In this document: piece by piece, positions 1 to 12,358 of the stretch
How the letters are laid out: each line of letters begins with the position of its first letter
Numbering within the stretch: the first letter of the stretch is position 1
Notes under the pieces: generated by a model
Database searches by the model: none
The model's input: only the letters and a program-made list of their open reading frames with translations
Told to the model about the DNA's origin: nothing
From: Apoda limacodes
Taxonomy: Eukaryota > Arthropoda > Insecta > Lepidoptera > Limacodidae
DNA length: 64,000 bases
Assembly (NCBI GenBank): GCA_946406115.1
Contig: OX291551.1
Coordinates: 12,524,001-12,588,000 of the forward strand
Direction of reading: 5' to 3'
Program-made: the position numbers and the translations under genes

Positions 1-1670
1 TTTGAAAACTTTTAATAACCTCACCCATTGTGTATATATGTAACCTAGCGTTTTCTACTGAAATGTTCCCCATAGCCCTAAAAAAATCTAGAATACAATC
101 TGTTTTCAAGACCGGAGATAGAGATTGGGTTAATAATTACAAGCCTATATTCATTTTACCGATTCTGTCCAAGATCCTTGAACGGCTAATGAACAAGAGA
201 CTAGTTAATTATTTAGAAACTAATGAACTATTAGCCCCTGCTCAATACGGTTTCAGATCAGGAAAATCCACTGCTGACGATGTACAAGAATTAACAAATT
301 ATATAGTAACAAATCAAGATAACAAAAAAAAACTATAGCATTATTTCTTGACCTTGCAAAGGCATTTGACACAGTCTCTATTCCACTTTTGATCAAGAAA
401 CTTGAACTTTTTGGCAAAGGGATCTCCAGTTGAACCTATTCAAAGATTACTTAACGGATCGGACGCAATGTATGAAAATTGAAAATCTCATTAGTGATGA
501 TATACCTATCAAATTTGGTGTTCTGCAGGGTAGCATTCTCGCTCCGACGCTATTTCTCGTTTACATAAACGAGCTGTGCGAATTAAAACTTCCAAATAGT
601 AAAATTATAAATTTGCGGATGATACAGCTCTGCTGTTTAGCGGAGATTCATGGGAAAATGTGTTTACACAAGCACAAAGAGGTTTTAACATAGTAAGTAG
701 GTGGTTATATGAAAATGTCCTTACTCTTAATATTATAAAAAATATATTTCTGACTTTTTCTCTGCGGAACATATTCTCAGAGGCAAATGCGTATGACACA
801 AAATCGCATAGATACGGTGACGATAGTTCTGTGGCCTTCAACTGTCCTACGATTCAGCATGACACCGAGATTAAATACCTAGGGGTAGTTATAGACAACA
901 GACTTAACTTCTACAAACACATTGATTTACTGGCAGCAAGAATACGTAAACTAATTGTAATTTTTAAGAACTTAAGAAATGTTGCTGATAAAGAAGTAAT
1001 AAAAACCGTCTATTTCGCTCTATGCCAGTCACTGTTGACATATTGCATTACCTCTTGGGGTGGAGCCCCAAAGTCGCAGTTTTTAAAACTTGAGAGAGCC
1101 CAAAGATCCCTCTTTAAAGTTGCTTTTCGTTTACCCTACCTCCACCCAACTACTGATGTATACAAAAAATGTGAAGTGCTGACAGTCCGTCAATTATTCG
1201 TGCTGTATACAGTTCTGAAACAACACACCATGCTTATCTATGATCCCACAAAATTGGCGAAGTCACATATAAAAGAAATTAGAATTTGTAAAGTAAAAAA
1301 ATGTTATAAAAGTTTTTTACACCGCTATTTCTGTTACCAAGGCAGTAATTTATATAATAAAATAAGCAAAGTACTCTCAATTTACCCACTTCCAAAAGAT
1401 GCTTGCAAAACAGTAATCAAAGAGTGTCTGTTAAAGGCCGATTACATCACCGCAGAAAAATTACGAAAAGGGCTTAAGAAGGTCTAATTATGAGTATTTA
1501 TACCTAAATTCATTGCGCATAAATACACATACACACACACACACTTTTTTTATTTTTTATTATTTGTATAGTATTATAAAATAACTGTTTAATTGTAAAA
1601 AATGTATTATGATAAATTGTTACTGTATCAAAATAGCAACAATAAAACAGCAACTCAAATAATGTAAAAA
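1..1670 (+). mobile_element. Decayed non-LTR retrotransposon (CR1/Jockey superfamily), reverse transcriptase 3' part
   Basis: The coding remains lie in three frame-shifted blocks (30-338, 430-693, 660-1487). Block 1 has the finger motif (DWVNNYKPI, then QYGFRSGKST). Shifting frame near 330-345 restores LDLAKAFDTV, the first catalytic Asp region. Block 2 has FGVLQGSILAPTLF. The FADD catalytic box lies near 605-616, just upstream of the third block. The last block carries the thumb and C-terminal region (YLGVVIDNRLNF, ALCQSLLTYCITSWGGA, VLTVRQLF), typical of insect CR1/Jockey elements, and stops at 1485-1487. An AT-rich 3' UTR with an (AC)n run and an AATAAA near 1640 follows. The endonuclease end is missing, either cut by the window edge or truncated. 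The frameshifts make it a pseudogene. It is unlike the Jockey family at 30.7, 35.1 and 14-15 kb, so it is a separate lineage. Confidence 0.85.
1525..1544. repeat. (AC)n microsatellite
   Basis: Short, nearly pure AC dinucleotide run in the AT-rich 3' tail of the LINE relic. Confidence 0.8.
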
Positions 1671-2254
1671 TGACCCGCTTCCGCTTCTAGCTTGAGACGC
1701 ATGGCTATTCGACATAGTGACCAGTCGAACACATATGTCACAAAATTGCTCAGCTGCATTGCGCACGCACTGTTGTTGTCGTAATAGTTATTTTGTTGTA
1801 GGGTAGTTGTTAACATTTGAATGTAATACCTACACAAGACTGTATCTTGTCATATAAGTAATCTAAAAAGATTAGTTGCATTATGAATACCATACTAGGC
1901 AAGCGTCTGTGTTATTTAGTTTCAAAAATAAACAATAGTACTTACGTACGGTAAATTACAAAAAAAATTGATATATGTGTACTTATAGGTAAGGTATGTC
2001 GTTAAATAGTTCCGAGGGGTGAGGACCTGGTGAATCTGTAATACAGGTATACCTAATTCAGACACCAGCCTCTTACACATCGTTATACAACTTAATCTTT
2101 TTTAAAAAATTAAATAAATATTGTAAGGAGAAGTAAAGAAATTATTATTAAAAAAAAAAATGTAAAATGGGTATAAAAATAAAAAAAAAGCTTAGTGTAC
2201 TGTCGTTAAGAAAACTATTATAACTACTACTAAAAGTAAAAATATAAAATTAAC

Positions 2255-2507
2255 CCGGCCAAGTGCGAGTCGGATTCGCGCACCGAGGGTTACGTACCTA
2301 CCATTATTTACATAATTTACAAAAACTATGAGTTTGCCGCTAAGCGGTAACCTATCCAATTACTGACAAACCTGACATTGCTTAACTGTGTGTATCGTTT
2401 CAAACAAACGAAATAATGTGTAACTGTTTCACTTCATTATAGCTAGATGGCGCTGGAACGGTGATTTAAGATGGTAAATGGCTTTAGCCCGTCTCACACT
2501 TGGCCGG
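2255..2507. mobile_element. Foldback-type interspersed repeat with ccggccaagtg ends
   Basis: The left end reads ccggccaagtgcgagtcgg and the right end is the inverse (reverse complement ccggccaagtgtgagacgg), giving terminal inverted repeats of about 19 bp with two mismatches. The interior is non-coding. The head matches the common lepidopteran ggccaagtgcgagtcggac repeat, which recurs at 61715. I see no clear target duplication. A shorter relative with similar inverted ends is at 8663-8745. Confidence 0.6.
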
Positions 2508-3001
2508 TTTTTATTATTTGTTGTTTTACTTGCTCACACACACTATGATCACTATGAGACTATATGTGTTACTGTTTCACGATAAAGAAACTAGATTATT
2601 AAGTTTGTACCCTGTACCGCCAAGCGTCGCGCTTGAATTCGAACGTAAATATTGTTATTAATGTAGTAAGTGTTAGTATTCAGAATCTTATAATTTTATT
2701 GTATAATGGTATATAGTTCAATTTCAATGTTACATGGTTCATAAACTTATATTTATCTGTTTTACACAAGTACCAACTTCATCGATAAAAGGTACTTAAC
2801 CTTTTATCGAATTTGTTTGAAATTTTTACTTTACCGTCTACATTTTTTAAGTTGGACGACTATTGCCCATTAAGTTCTTACGCCTACTTAGTCATGAAAG
2901 TTTTCCTTTTAATTATGCTTTATATTTTTCAAACGCATAGCTGAATCGAAAAATGGGTTTAACACACTCTCAATATTTTTAAACGAGCTATTTAATGACA
3001 C

Positions 3002-3461
3002 CCCACACTCAGTGTTGCCCGATCAGAGGATTTCCCCCTAGATTTAGGGTTTCTCAACCGAGTTGGGGGCAGAATGGGGGGAAAGAATATTTGGGGGGTT
3101 TTTAGAGGAAAATTCAAAAACACGCCAAATACAGTTTTTTTGCTATTGTATATCACGTTCCTGACCCGATGTTTCGTATTGATCTTTTTTCACCATCTTT
3201 TATTACTCGAGAGTACAAGTCAACAGTCAGTCGACCGGTCGACCGATGCTGCCGCCACGAGAGAATGACGGTGAGAATAGTAAGTTTACTAGAGAGACAA
3301 CTTCATGGAAACTTCATGGTCTGGTGATAAAATTTATCATTATTTTATAAAATATATCATTTTTTAAATATGATTCTGAATGCAAAAGAGGAAATTTCTG
3401 GGGGGAATCAAATTAGTCTCTGGGTACGTCGCCGAGACCATCTGGCAACACTGCCCACACT
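3002..3461. mobile_element. Non-autonomous hAT-like DNA transposon with 8-bp target duplication
   Basis: The element proper is 3010-3453 (444 bp). It starts CAGTGTTGCCCGAT and its right end, reverse-complemented, reads CAGTGTTGCCAGAT, so the terminal inverted repeats match at 13 of 14 positions. It is flanked by perfect 8-bp direct repeats CCCACACT (3002-3009 and 3454-3461). An 8-bp duplication with CAGTG-type ends fits the hAT superfamily; P elements also make 8-bp duplications. No transposase is encoded, since the one short open frame inside (3074-3268) has no recognisable domain. The interior has a 14-bp palindrome, GTCGACCGGTCGAC, near 3227-3243. Confidence 0.8.
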
Positions 3462-6400
3462 ATATGTGGTATAGTATAGTTTGAGATCAGAAAGCGTTGT
3501 GTGATTTGCCCAAAATAATATTGAAATGTTATAATTATTATGCATCGCAGCTTTAAGGTAAAATAGAGGCCCTGGGACAGAATAATATACCCACGTTGCT
3601 AGTTCCTCACGAACTATAAAAAGTCAGTCAGAATTGGGGGAGCTATTTATTGCTTGATATTTTTTTTCTGGCAATACATATATTTTATCACTGTAACCAG
3701 AATGTTTCCTTATGAAAGCTAAATTGTATCAGTATTGTAGAATATAGTTGCTGCAGCAGCGCTTTATCTTGCGACCACAAGCGTGACGTGTCTAGCATGA
3801 ATTTATCAAGCGCATTAATAGCGCTCTCAAGTCACAGGTGCAAACGTGACTGTACGGCTTGTGAATGTATAATAGTGTAATAAATTTCATGGAAATGTAT
3901 TACCCAGTCAAAAGTTATGAGGTAACAAACATAAAAAAATACAGTCTATTTGAGAACCTCCTCCTTTTTTGAAGTCTGTTGAAAATAAATTAAATACTCC
4001 AAAAGTTTATTATTTGTTTTATTTGTATCATCGACTAGTGCAGCGATAAAAATTACGGGTTGGTGTCGATAGTGTCCAGCTTTATAATGCTGATATTATT
4101 TAATTTTATTTCGAAGTTAGATCTTACTTGAAATCCAAATTAACTTTAGAAAATTAAGATATCTCAACCTAAGTGACATGTAAACTGTTTGATAAAACCG
4201 TTTTCAAATATTCAAAAACAAATTCTTTGCCTTAAATGTGCACTTGTAACATTAAAAACACGAGATACGAGTAAACTGTACTGAAAAGAGTTGTGTCAAG
4301 CTTTCCCTAGATGGCGCTTAGTTAATAAAAAAGGGCACTTCGTATTTCCCGCGTAATTCGCTTGATTCATACACAAAAGTGATAACATTTTCATTGCAAA
4401 CTACTTTTTACAAAAATAAACAACGTCATGTTACAGTGATGAGTGTAGTTATTCTCACTTCTACTGATAAAAGTTGTAAATGCTATAGTTGCGTGTTTTA
4501 CTAGACTAAAGGACGTGAATCCATGTCTTTCACAAGCAATAAAAAAAATTGTGCGAAGCCGCCAGAGCATGGCCAGAACAAAACTGTCCTTCAAATGTGT
4601 TGTTTATGAGCTAGTGTAGCTTGACAGTAACCTTAAATATAGACAAGGATGAAGCGATATTTAACTAAGCTTGCATGAGTAGTGCAGCTATATAGTAACT
4701 CAGTTAATTTTTTCATTGAAAAACAAGAAAAAAATGTGGTTGATTATACTTTATGTACTTCAGGGCTATCAAAAAATGATTTTTGTCGAGGTTTAAACAA
4801 CTATTTTAGACTGCGCTATACCGGAATTATAAGTAGTAAATGTAAATAAATTAATTTCAATAGCAATGCTACCTCAATTTGTCTACAAAATTTCAAAGTG
4901 TTTTATCAGTAAATGTAAAAAAAATTAAGAAATTAGTTTGTATGAACAACTATGCGAGTTGGAAATTGATAGAGGCACAATATGAAACATTATTTTATTT
5001 CATTTTCATTAGAAAATGTAAGTGTTTCTGTCTTTACAGCGCAGCGCCATACTATTCTGTGACACGACGCAGCATACATTAACGAAGCAAATTAACAACC
5101 CTCCCTGGGTGTAGACGTGTATGTACTCACAAGTAGGAAGAAAATGCAGCTGAATATGCAAAAGCTACTGATTTTGTTTAGTGAGGAGTCCTAAAAATAA
5201 TATGCTTTTAATTTCGTAGTTTTCTCATTAAACTTATATCTTTTTTAGGTATAATTAATTTACTATAGGTACGTCCTTGTAAACTAATAACTAAAACTAC
5301 AAATTAAAATGGTAAGTACACGGACAAAAAAAAATATTGTTTGAATTAATAACCTGTTTATTAAAATGTGTTAATACTAAATTTTATTAATTTCAACATT
5401 TTTTTCCGGAAATTAGAAAAAAATATAAATTGAAGTACATTTTATTAATAATTATTAATTTCATAAAATAATAACTACAAAATAGTTTTTTTCATTTCCG
5501 TAAATAATAATTTGTACTTCGGTTTACAGAATTTTATAAATCCTATAAAAATTATCTCGAATTCATAAGTAGGGTAAATAGCATCAACATACAAAGCTTA
5601 CTAAAGATTGCAAAAAGTTTTATTCAAGTGGGAAGATAAAACACTACTTGTCATTACAACCAAGGCCAATTAACGTTTACATACACCTTTCTAAGAATGA
5701 GTGAAGTTTACTAAACAACAAAGACCATAACAAACATCATATCGTACCGCTACGAATAAAGGCTGACGTTACGCGTCTTACGTTGCGCTACCGAAGTTTT
5801 TTTCGCATATATACCGACATACCGAAATGCAAGTAAAGTGGAACAAGCCTTTTTCTAAACATAACTCCTCATCTGGCGTGTGGCCGGGGGATTCTTCTTT
5901 ACTTACCGCCGCTCCACACTTGGCGTGTAACCCTGAGCGGACCAATTTGATGCACCGCAGCTTCCTTCATCTGCCAAGTACACTGACCAGTTATTATCGA
6001 CCGTACTCTTCACATCAACAGAGCTTCATCAGGACCTATTTTTTTTTTGTTTTTAGTAAACAACACTGTTATTCCAACAAGACAAGTTTTATTTCTGTTT
6101 ATAAATACAATAAGTAAAACTCATTGGTTTTCAGTGTAATTTACTTGTGCTCGGAATTACTAATATTTAAGTAATTATAAGTATAATTCACTTGTAGCTA
6201 CTATAGTTTTTTCTCTGTGCAGTATTTAAGTTTTTCTTATTTAATTTTGTTCGCAAGAGATTAAATTACTCTAATATCAGTACAAATAAAGACTGAAATT
6301 GTATTTCTAACAATTCAGAATAAAGTATAAAAATAAAATATGAATTATGAGACCGAATCAGATATTAAATTTATGTGACATAAAAGAGAGTTTGCGAGTA

Positions 6401-6580
6401 AAATTGTCTAGATTTTTACACACAAACACGATATAAAAGTAAATTCGCTTAACGATACGGCGATTGAAATAGGTATTGAAAAAGCTTATTTGAAAGATTA
6501 CTATGTATATCGACTATATGTAGCTCCAAGCTTAAAACGTATATTAAATAATATCTAAAGAATGAACATAAAAGTCGGTG
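3462..6580. other. AT-rich non-coding stretch
   Basis: I see no supportable gene. Open frames are short and lack domains. The only compositional change is a somewhat GC-richer patch at about 5760-6010, with an open frame of 96 codons (5827-6117) that I could not relate to any family. Confidence 0.5.
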
Positions 6581-6589
6581 GTGGTCGAA

Positions 6590-6885
6590 GTCGGTGGTGG
6601 TCGAGGGGTTTAAATTTCACTTCATGTTCCAAGTGGCGGAGGTTCGAACCCCGGGTCGGCGTGTACCAATGAGTGTTTTCTAAATTTCTCAAGTACACTG
6701 AGTTATTTATTCACACCACTGAATCATGAGGAAACCTGCATACGTCAAGAAAAATAAAAGACGTATGTGAAGTCCACAATCCGCACTGGGCCCGCGTGTG
6801 GACTATGGCCCAATCACCGTCGCATATGAGGGTAGGCCGTGCCCCAACAGTGGGGACTTATGAAGGCTGGCGAGTACATAATAGG
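6590..6885 (+). mobile_element. tRNA-derived SINE with RTE-like 3' tail
   Basis: The head carries a polymerase III B box (ggttcgaaccccg) after the degenerate A-box region ggtggtggtcgagggg. The body then has gtgtaccaatgagt, cacaatccgcactgggccc, gtggactatggccc and finally ggtaggccgtgccccaacag. The tail matches the 3' end of lepidopteran RTE-type LINEs, which probably supply the reverse transcriptase. The 16-bp segment gtcggtggtggtcgaa at the left end is present twice in tandem, an insertion or replication scar. Confidence 0.75.
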
Positions 6886-8662
6886 TAAATTATATGGAAT
6901 GAATAAGATGGAATTTTGCTTTTCAGTCAATAAGTATAAATTTCAGTCAGTTTATTAAATTCTTTGCAGGAATAGCTTAGATTAAAATAAGGTTAGTTAG
7001 TTAGTCTACTTCTTACTTGTATTTACTCAGAGTGACGTTCACAGAATATAGAATGAATACTGAATCCCTGCCATACAAAATATGTTAGCTTATATACTAA
7101 TAATCTAATAACTATCTTATACAGACGTGCCTAATTAGGGATGGTATTTATTACACGTTTAACCGTTCCCTCACGGACTGGAGATAAATCAGATAAAGCA
7201 TTATTTGGTGACTTATCACTATACTGCAAGATTTAGGTAGTTTTCATTGAAACTAGTTGTAGAAACCTTAGGAGACTTAATTTTTCAGGATATTTCGATT
7301 CAACCTCTTTATATTGTTTTTCATTTATAGTTACGGCGTTTAGCAATTTTTTGTAGGTATGTGTATATATTAGAAAAATATATCTCTGACGACATTGAAT
7401 TAATAGATAAAATTGCCTTCCAGCTATTTCTGTGCATAAAAACAGGTCAAACCATTTCTCTGTTGGAACGGGAAGGAACAGTGCCTTTTCCTAAAAACTT
7501 TTCTTGTAAGAGCTATTAATCGGGATAAAAAGTATTCTATATCTATTTTTATTCTTTCTGTGCGAAATATGCGAAAAATGTTTCCGTAAGAAAATTCAAT
7601 ATTCAATATTTATATTCTTTAAGCTATATCTGTGCTAAAAAACTTGACTTTTGAGTGCTCTGATACGTCGCCACGAAATAAAATATTTGATATACCTATA
7701 TGAGTGGAAATAATATGCAAAAAAAGTTCCCGTGGGAACTCACTATCGGGATAAAAACCTATGTCACTGTCTCAGGTCCTATCTTTACAAAAATCTCATT
7801 GATTCGTTGCTCCGTTGCTAAGTTATAAAAAAAGGACGAACACCCTAACTTTAATTTTTTGAATATATTTTGCAGGTATTTTTGTATGCTGGTATTTGTA
7901 AACATCTGTCCTTCCGTTTATCCGTTACTCTGTACGACCAATCAAGTAATCCTTAGATTATAGTTTCGCAATGAACGTCCTTCCATTTGTCCATATTTCT
8001 GTACCCAAATATTAAGAAGCTTACGGTTCAAACTTAGTTCGGCTGACTCGAGCGTCCGGCTAAAATCGGTTTATAATTTATTTAAGATATTCGCAATATT
8101 CCAATTCTACGGAACCCTCATGTCTTTTCCAGGTTATTTTATTTAGAAACAATTAATAATTGCTTTGACTATATATGTTAATATTTGGTATACACACACA
8201 TAGAAAATTATGTGGCATAATAAATGAATATTTTGAAAAATTAAGAGAACCATCTATATCACTATTGTCGAATAAGTTTAAATATACATTTTTTAATGTG
8301 ACATAATTATAAATACAATATTGATAAAAAAATGCCCTGTTTTTAAAAAACCTCTCCAAACTGAATAATGTCGGTCACGATGTTACTCTAATAGTGGGAG
8401 AGCCGGCTGCAAAAATAACTACCTCATCGAGTATGGGCCTAATAGGCTATGTTTAAATCGCTAACCGACACCTAATCACGTAAAAAAAATCAGGTCTGCC
8501 AGAGCCGATCCTGCCGAAACTTTGTGATGTTGATAAATTTTTTGACGTATTTTTGTAGTCAAAATTACGTCATAAAGTACCCGAATTCAACTGATGGCAA
8601 CAGTTAACCATTGATTAGTTATGTTGTCGTGCCGTGGAACAACGGCACCTATTCTGGAAAAA
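6886..8662. other. Non-coding AT-rich stretch
   Basis: No gene seen. At about 7715-7815 lies a weak reverse-oriented match to the middle of Lep1-like Helitrons (gttcccgtgggaac followed by gggataaaaacctatgt). It is too decayed for me to mark its ends. Confidence 0.4.
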
Positions 8663-8745
8663 CCGGCCAAGTGCTAGTCAGACTCGAGCAAATGGGTTGT
8701 TCTGTGCTACCACAGAAATAATGAGCACGACTCTCACTTGACTGG
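8663..8745. repeat. Short foldback repeat, relative of 2255-2507
   Basis: The left end is ccggccaagtgctagtca and the right end, reverse-complemented, is ccagtcaagtgagagtc. As at 2507, it is followed by ttattatttgttgtttta, suggesting this AT-rich flank belongs to the element. Confidence 0.5.
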
Positions 8746-9392
8746 TTTTATTATTTGTTGTTTTACTACTATCTACTATAAGTAATTCAATGTTATCGTT
8801 CAAAATTAAAAATCATTTTTTGTTTTACAAACACAACACACAACAATTTGCTTTACAAACCAATTATATACCAGAAGATTTGTTGCCAGCGTCCAATAGA
8901 AATTTAAAGTTTTTAAGTTTAAGTATGTAGATATTAGAGTTTTATGATAAAATTAAAACAACAATAACATGTTTCTAGTTTGGAACCCCCTTAAATTTTT
9001 AGTTTCTGCTTTAATGATTATTAGTGAGGAAATTTATTTCGTGGACCCCATCTGGACTACTTTGGGAACTACTGAACTAGAGTAAATAGTATCCCAGCAA
9101 AACATACATGTGAAACGAGAGCCAAGTTCAATATTACGAATATGCGTCGTTTTCGACGTCGCCGACATCTATATAGGTGCCGAATTCTGTGCAGAGAATC
9201 CTGAAATTTTAGTTACAAGAACATGCAACATTATAAAACGAACGTAAAAACTAGCCAAGTAAAATCTTGAGCTGAAATTACAACCCAAGTGAAATAAATG
9301 CATTGTGTAAATAATTGTCTCTTTAACTTTAAGAATTTACATTAATACCTATTAAGGAGCAAATAATTAGCCTACAACGAAGTAACGACTAT

Positions 9393-9645
9393 GGAACCCT
9401 ACACGTCCTGAGTGGCGAAGATACGAGCCCGGCGTGTACTAATGAGTCTTTTTCTCTATTTCTTTAATACATTGACTATTCAGCCACTGGCTTTTCGGTA
9501 AAGGAAAACATCGTCCTGCTTGCGTCAAAAAAAAAGTCGTATGTGGAGTTCTCAATTTGCACTAGGTCTGCGTGTGGACTGTGGCTCAAATAGCTCTCGA
9601 TAAGGGTAGGCCGAGCCCTAATGGTGGAGAAGTATGAGGCTGATA
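9393..9645 (+). mobile_element. tRNA-derived SINE with RTE-like tail, degraded copy
   Basis: Same family as 6590-6885: it keeps gagtggcgaagatacgagcc (decayed B box), gtgtactaatgagtc, the middle ccactggcttttcgg, gcgtgtggactgtggc and agggtaggccgagccc, all in the same order. Many substitutions mark it as old. Confidence 0.65.
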
Positions 9646-12200
9646 AAAAAATTTGCCTTATTTTAATGGACGTGTATTTACCTAAAATTTTTGCTTGTGT
9701 ACGAGATAATTTAAGGTTGTCATACGATTGTATTTAGGTTTATTTTCTATTGTTAACCCCTTGCTTTTTAAATTCAGAACTTGCACAAGGACTCCTCTTC
9801 TACATTTAGTTATCCTGAATTTACATGTTTTCATTTCCGTGCCTGTTACAGAAACGAGCACAAACAAGTTTCAAAGATCGTTGAAGCTTTTACCGCAAAT
9901 GGATTAACCTAATTCAGAAGCGAGGGAAGATTTTCTACTTGAAATAATAATGCTATTTTGCACGGAATGATCTTGGGAATGTTTTGAATAAGATTTGATT
10001 AAATTTATGTTCTATTCTGTAACGTTTTTTGACGTGAATTTGATGAAGCGTTTTAAACTGCAGAACTGTTCTATAAAAGTGTGCGACATGCAACTCATGT
10101 ACTTTTAGCGCGTTAGATCTCGGAAAGCAAAAGAGATACAGCAAGGTTAAGCATATTCTCTTAAACTTAGTTCTTCCGACTTTCCAAAACAAGATACCCA
10201 AAGGGTCCTCCTTTGAGATCTTCGAAAGAGACCTTGCTTTCCTGAAATCGGTTTGACGAGATTTCATCTTCGCTATACCGTCTTATAACTCTAGAAGTAT
10301 GGATAATCTGCTTCAAACAATTTCAGACGATAGAAAAGAGTTATCCCTACCAGTAATGGTGTATAACAAAGTAATAAATAATTTATAATTTTCATTAATT
10401 ATTGGAACAAAGATAATTTAAGAAAGAAGAAGAAGTTGCAACTGTCAATTAGCAAAGAAAATTCTAAAATCAGACCCGCGAGTGTATGGAAAAGGGGGTG
10501 TATAACTAGGAAAAAGTCGTGAGGAGTCCACAATCCGCATTGAGTCCGCGTCTAGACTATGGCCTAAATCATCCTCGGTAAGTGACTGGGGACGTATGGG
10601 ACAGATAAAGTGAAAACGCAGAAATCTGAAATCAAACTATGGGTACAACACAACTGTATACTTACATTTTATACATAGAAAACACTGAAACTCAGAACAA
10701 ATGTCAATGTTCATCACATAAATAGGATCGAACGTCTTTTACCAACTGATCCACACCTACTTGTATTATGTTAATAGTTATTTGTTCAACAAGTGGGCAA
10801 GGTTGTTTTTTTGTGAAGAGTGCCAACTTTAAATCCCGAGAGATTTGAAGGCACGAGACCTAAAATAATTTGCTCTCGTATAAAGCATACAACTTTTCAG
10901 CTCTACCAGTGCGAAACAATAGGTCTTAGGCAAGGAACACACGGAAGGTCATATTGAGCAGTTGATTCTAATTTACAAATACTACACACTATACTCTGCT
11001 CTTATCAAATAAATAATCAATAGGTAGGTACTAACCAACATTAGCACTTTTCAAAAGCTATGCCTTACGATATATTTTACGTGACTTCTCTGGTAAAATG
11101 CTTAGTTTAGCATTAGACGCTTGTTATCGTAGCTCTTCTGGTGTTAAAGAAATATCTTTGTAAGTCGAGTAACTCTTTTAAAAAAATACATTATATACGT
11201 ATATAAACAATCTAAGGTTAAAATAACTAATTAGTTAATCGTCGTTGAGGAGAAAATACAAGTTTACATCAATCAAGGGTAAGTTTAATTTAACAGTAAT
11301 AATTTTCATATTCAAAGTTTACCTTTTTTGCCTTTAGGGTTAATAAGTCCATAAACATTGATAGCTGAAATATTACCAAGTACGCCTTTATCCTGGTGAT
11401 GTATTGTGTAGTGAATGTGTCCAATCTGGTTGATTTAGTGCACCAATAATCCTCACCGTCACGCGACACGCGTCAGGTGCTAACCGTAGTACTCCGAGCT
11501 TTTATGTATCCCTACGAACGAAAGTAAAAAATATTGCTTGGCTCTTCTCAGCCACAAAAGCTTTTTCATTTAGAGTGGCTGAAAATACGAAACTATAATG
11601 TTTCTACTGATTTTGCTTTCTATTTTATTTATTTATTTATAAGTGAAATTAAAGAAACAATCAAACATATTAACTATTCTAAGAGTACATTGCTATCAGA
11701 ACTGTCAATAACAGGTTTATTTTAAATATTTGTTATTTACATTAAAGGTATTAAAAAGATATCATATTATGGTACAAGTTGATGTCTGGGATAAGTTATA
11801 AAGCGTCAAGTTTGCTCTGGGATCTTTATTATTGATATTAACAATATCACAAATTCAGGTGTATAACTGCCGACTGAAATTCTCAATGGCTTTTGATGGA
11901 ACAACCAATTTTTCCAGCCTTTAATTTCTGAATACAAATGTCTAGAACACCTTCGATTCGTTGCACTCTTTTCAGCACGTTGCCTGTTGAAGTGGCGTGT
12001 ATGGTGATGTATGACATTTGGGATTGAACTATATTAAGTCACGTATTTTCCGGCTGCAGACCAAATTTGTTCTGTGATTCTGAATGACCCACTAATTTGG
12101 GCACGAGAATGAGTATATGATAACAGTATTTGCTTTTTTACTTTTGTTTTAAGCATTTAGAATGATGGCTTCAAGCGCTTGGTCTGCTTAAATCGAATGC
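9646..12200. other. Non-coding stretch with a SINE tail fragment
   Basis: No gene supported. The longest open frame (9953-10267, minus, 104 codons) has no recognisable domain, signal peptide or codon pattern. A SINE tail fragment is listed separately at 10504-10607. Confidence 0.45.
10504..10607 (+). mobile_element. SINE tail fragment (RTE-like)
   Basis: Matches only the 3' third of the 6590-6885 SINE: aggagtccacaatccgcat, gactatggcctaaatcatcc and the closing ggggacgtatggga. The head is absent. Confidence 0.55.
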
Positions 12201-12358
12201 ATTTTTACGGGTCTTTCCCCTGTGTCCAACTATTATGTCCAACTCGTTGTACAAACAAGGATTTTTTCCCCGTGGTCCAACTTAATAGCTCAACATTAGA
12301 AAACCGAAATAACCAGTTGGACATAATAGTTGGACTCAGGGGAAAGACCCATTTTAAC
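12201..12358. mobile_element. 142-bp MITE with 36-bp inverted ends and hAT-style target site
   Basis: The element proper is 12209-12350. Its first and last 36 bases are inverted copies of each other with one mismatch; they start gggtctttcccctg and run through tccaactattatgtccaact. Flanking 8-mers are ATTTTTAC (12201-12208) and ATTTTAAC (12351-12358), one mismatch apart, and both fit the hAT target consensus nTnnnnAn. No coding capacity: the 101-codon frame over it (12179-12484) is a by-product. A second, partial copy lies in Dpr intron 2 at 49586-49692. Confidence 0.8.

Noticed and set aside
5827..6117. 96-codon plus-strand frame
   Set aside because: No recognisable family; the second half is low-complexity and AT-rich. 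Kept only as a note on the GC-richer patch.
9953..10267. 104-codon minus-strand frame
   Set aside because: No domain, signal or membrane segment and no repeat or splice support. Length is possible by chance in 64 kb.
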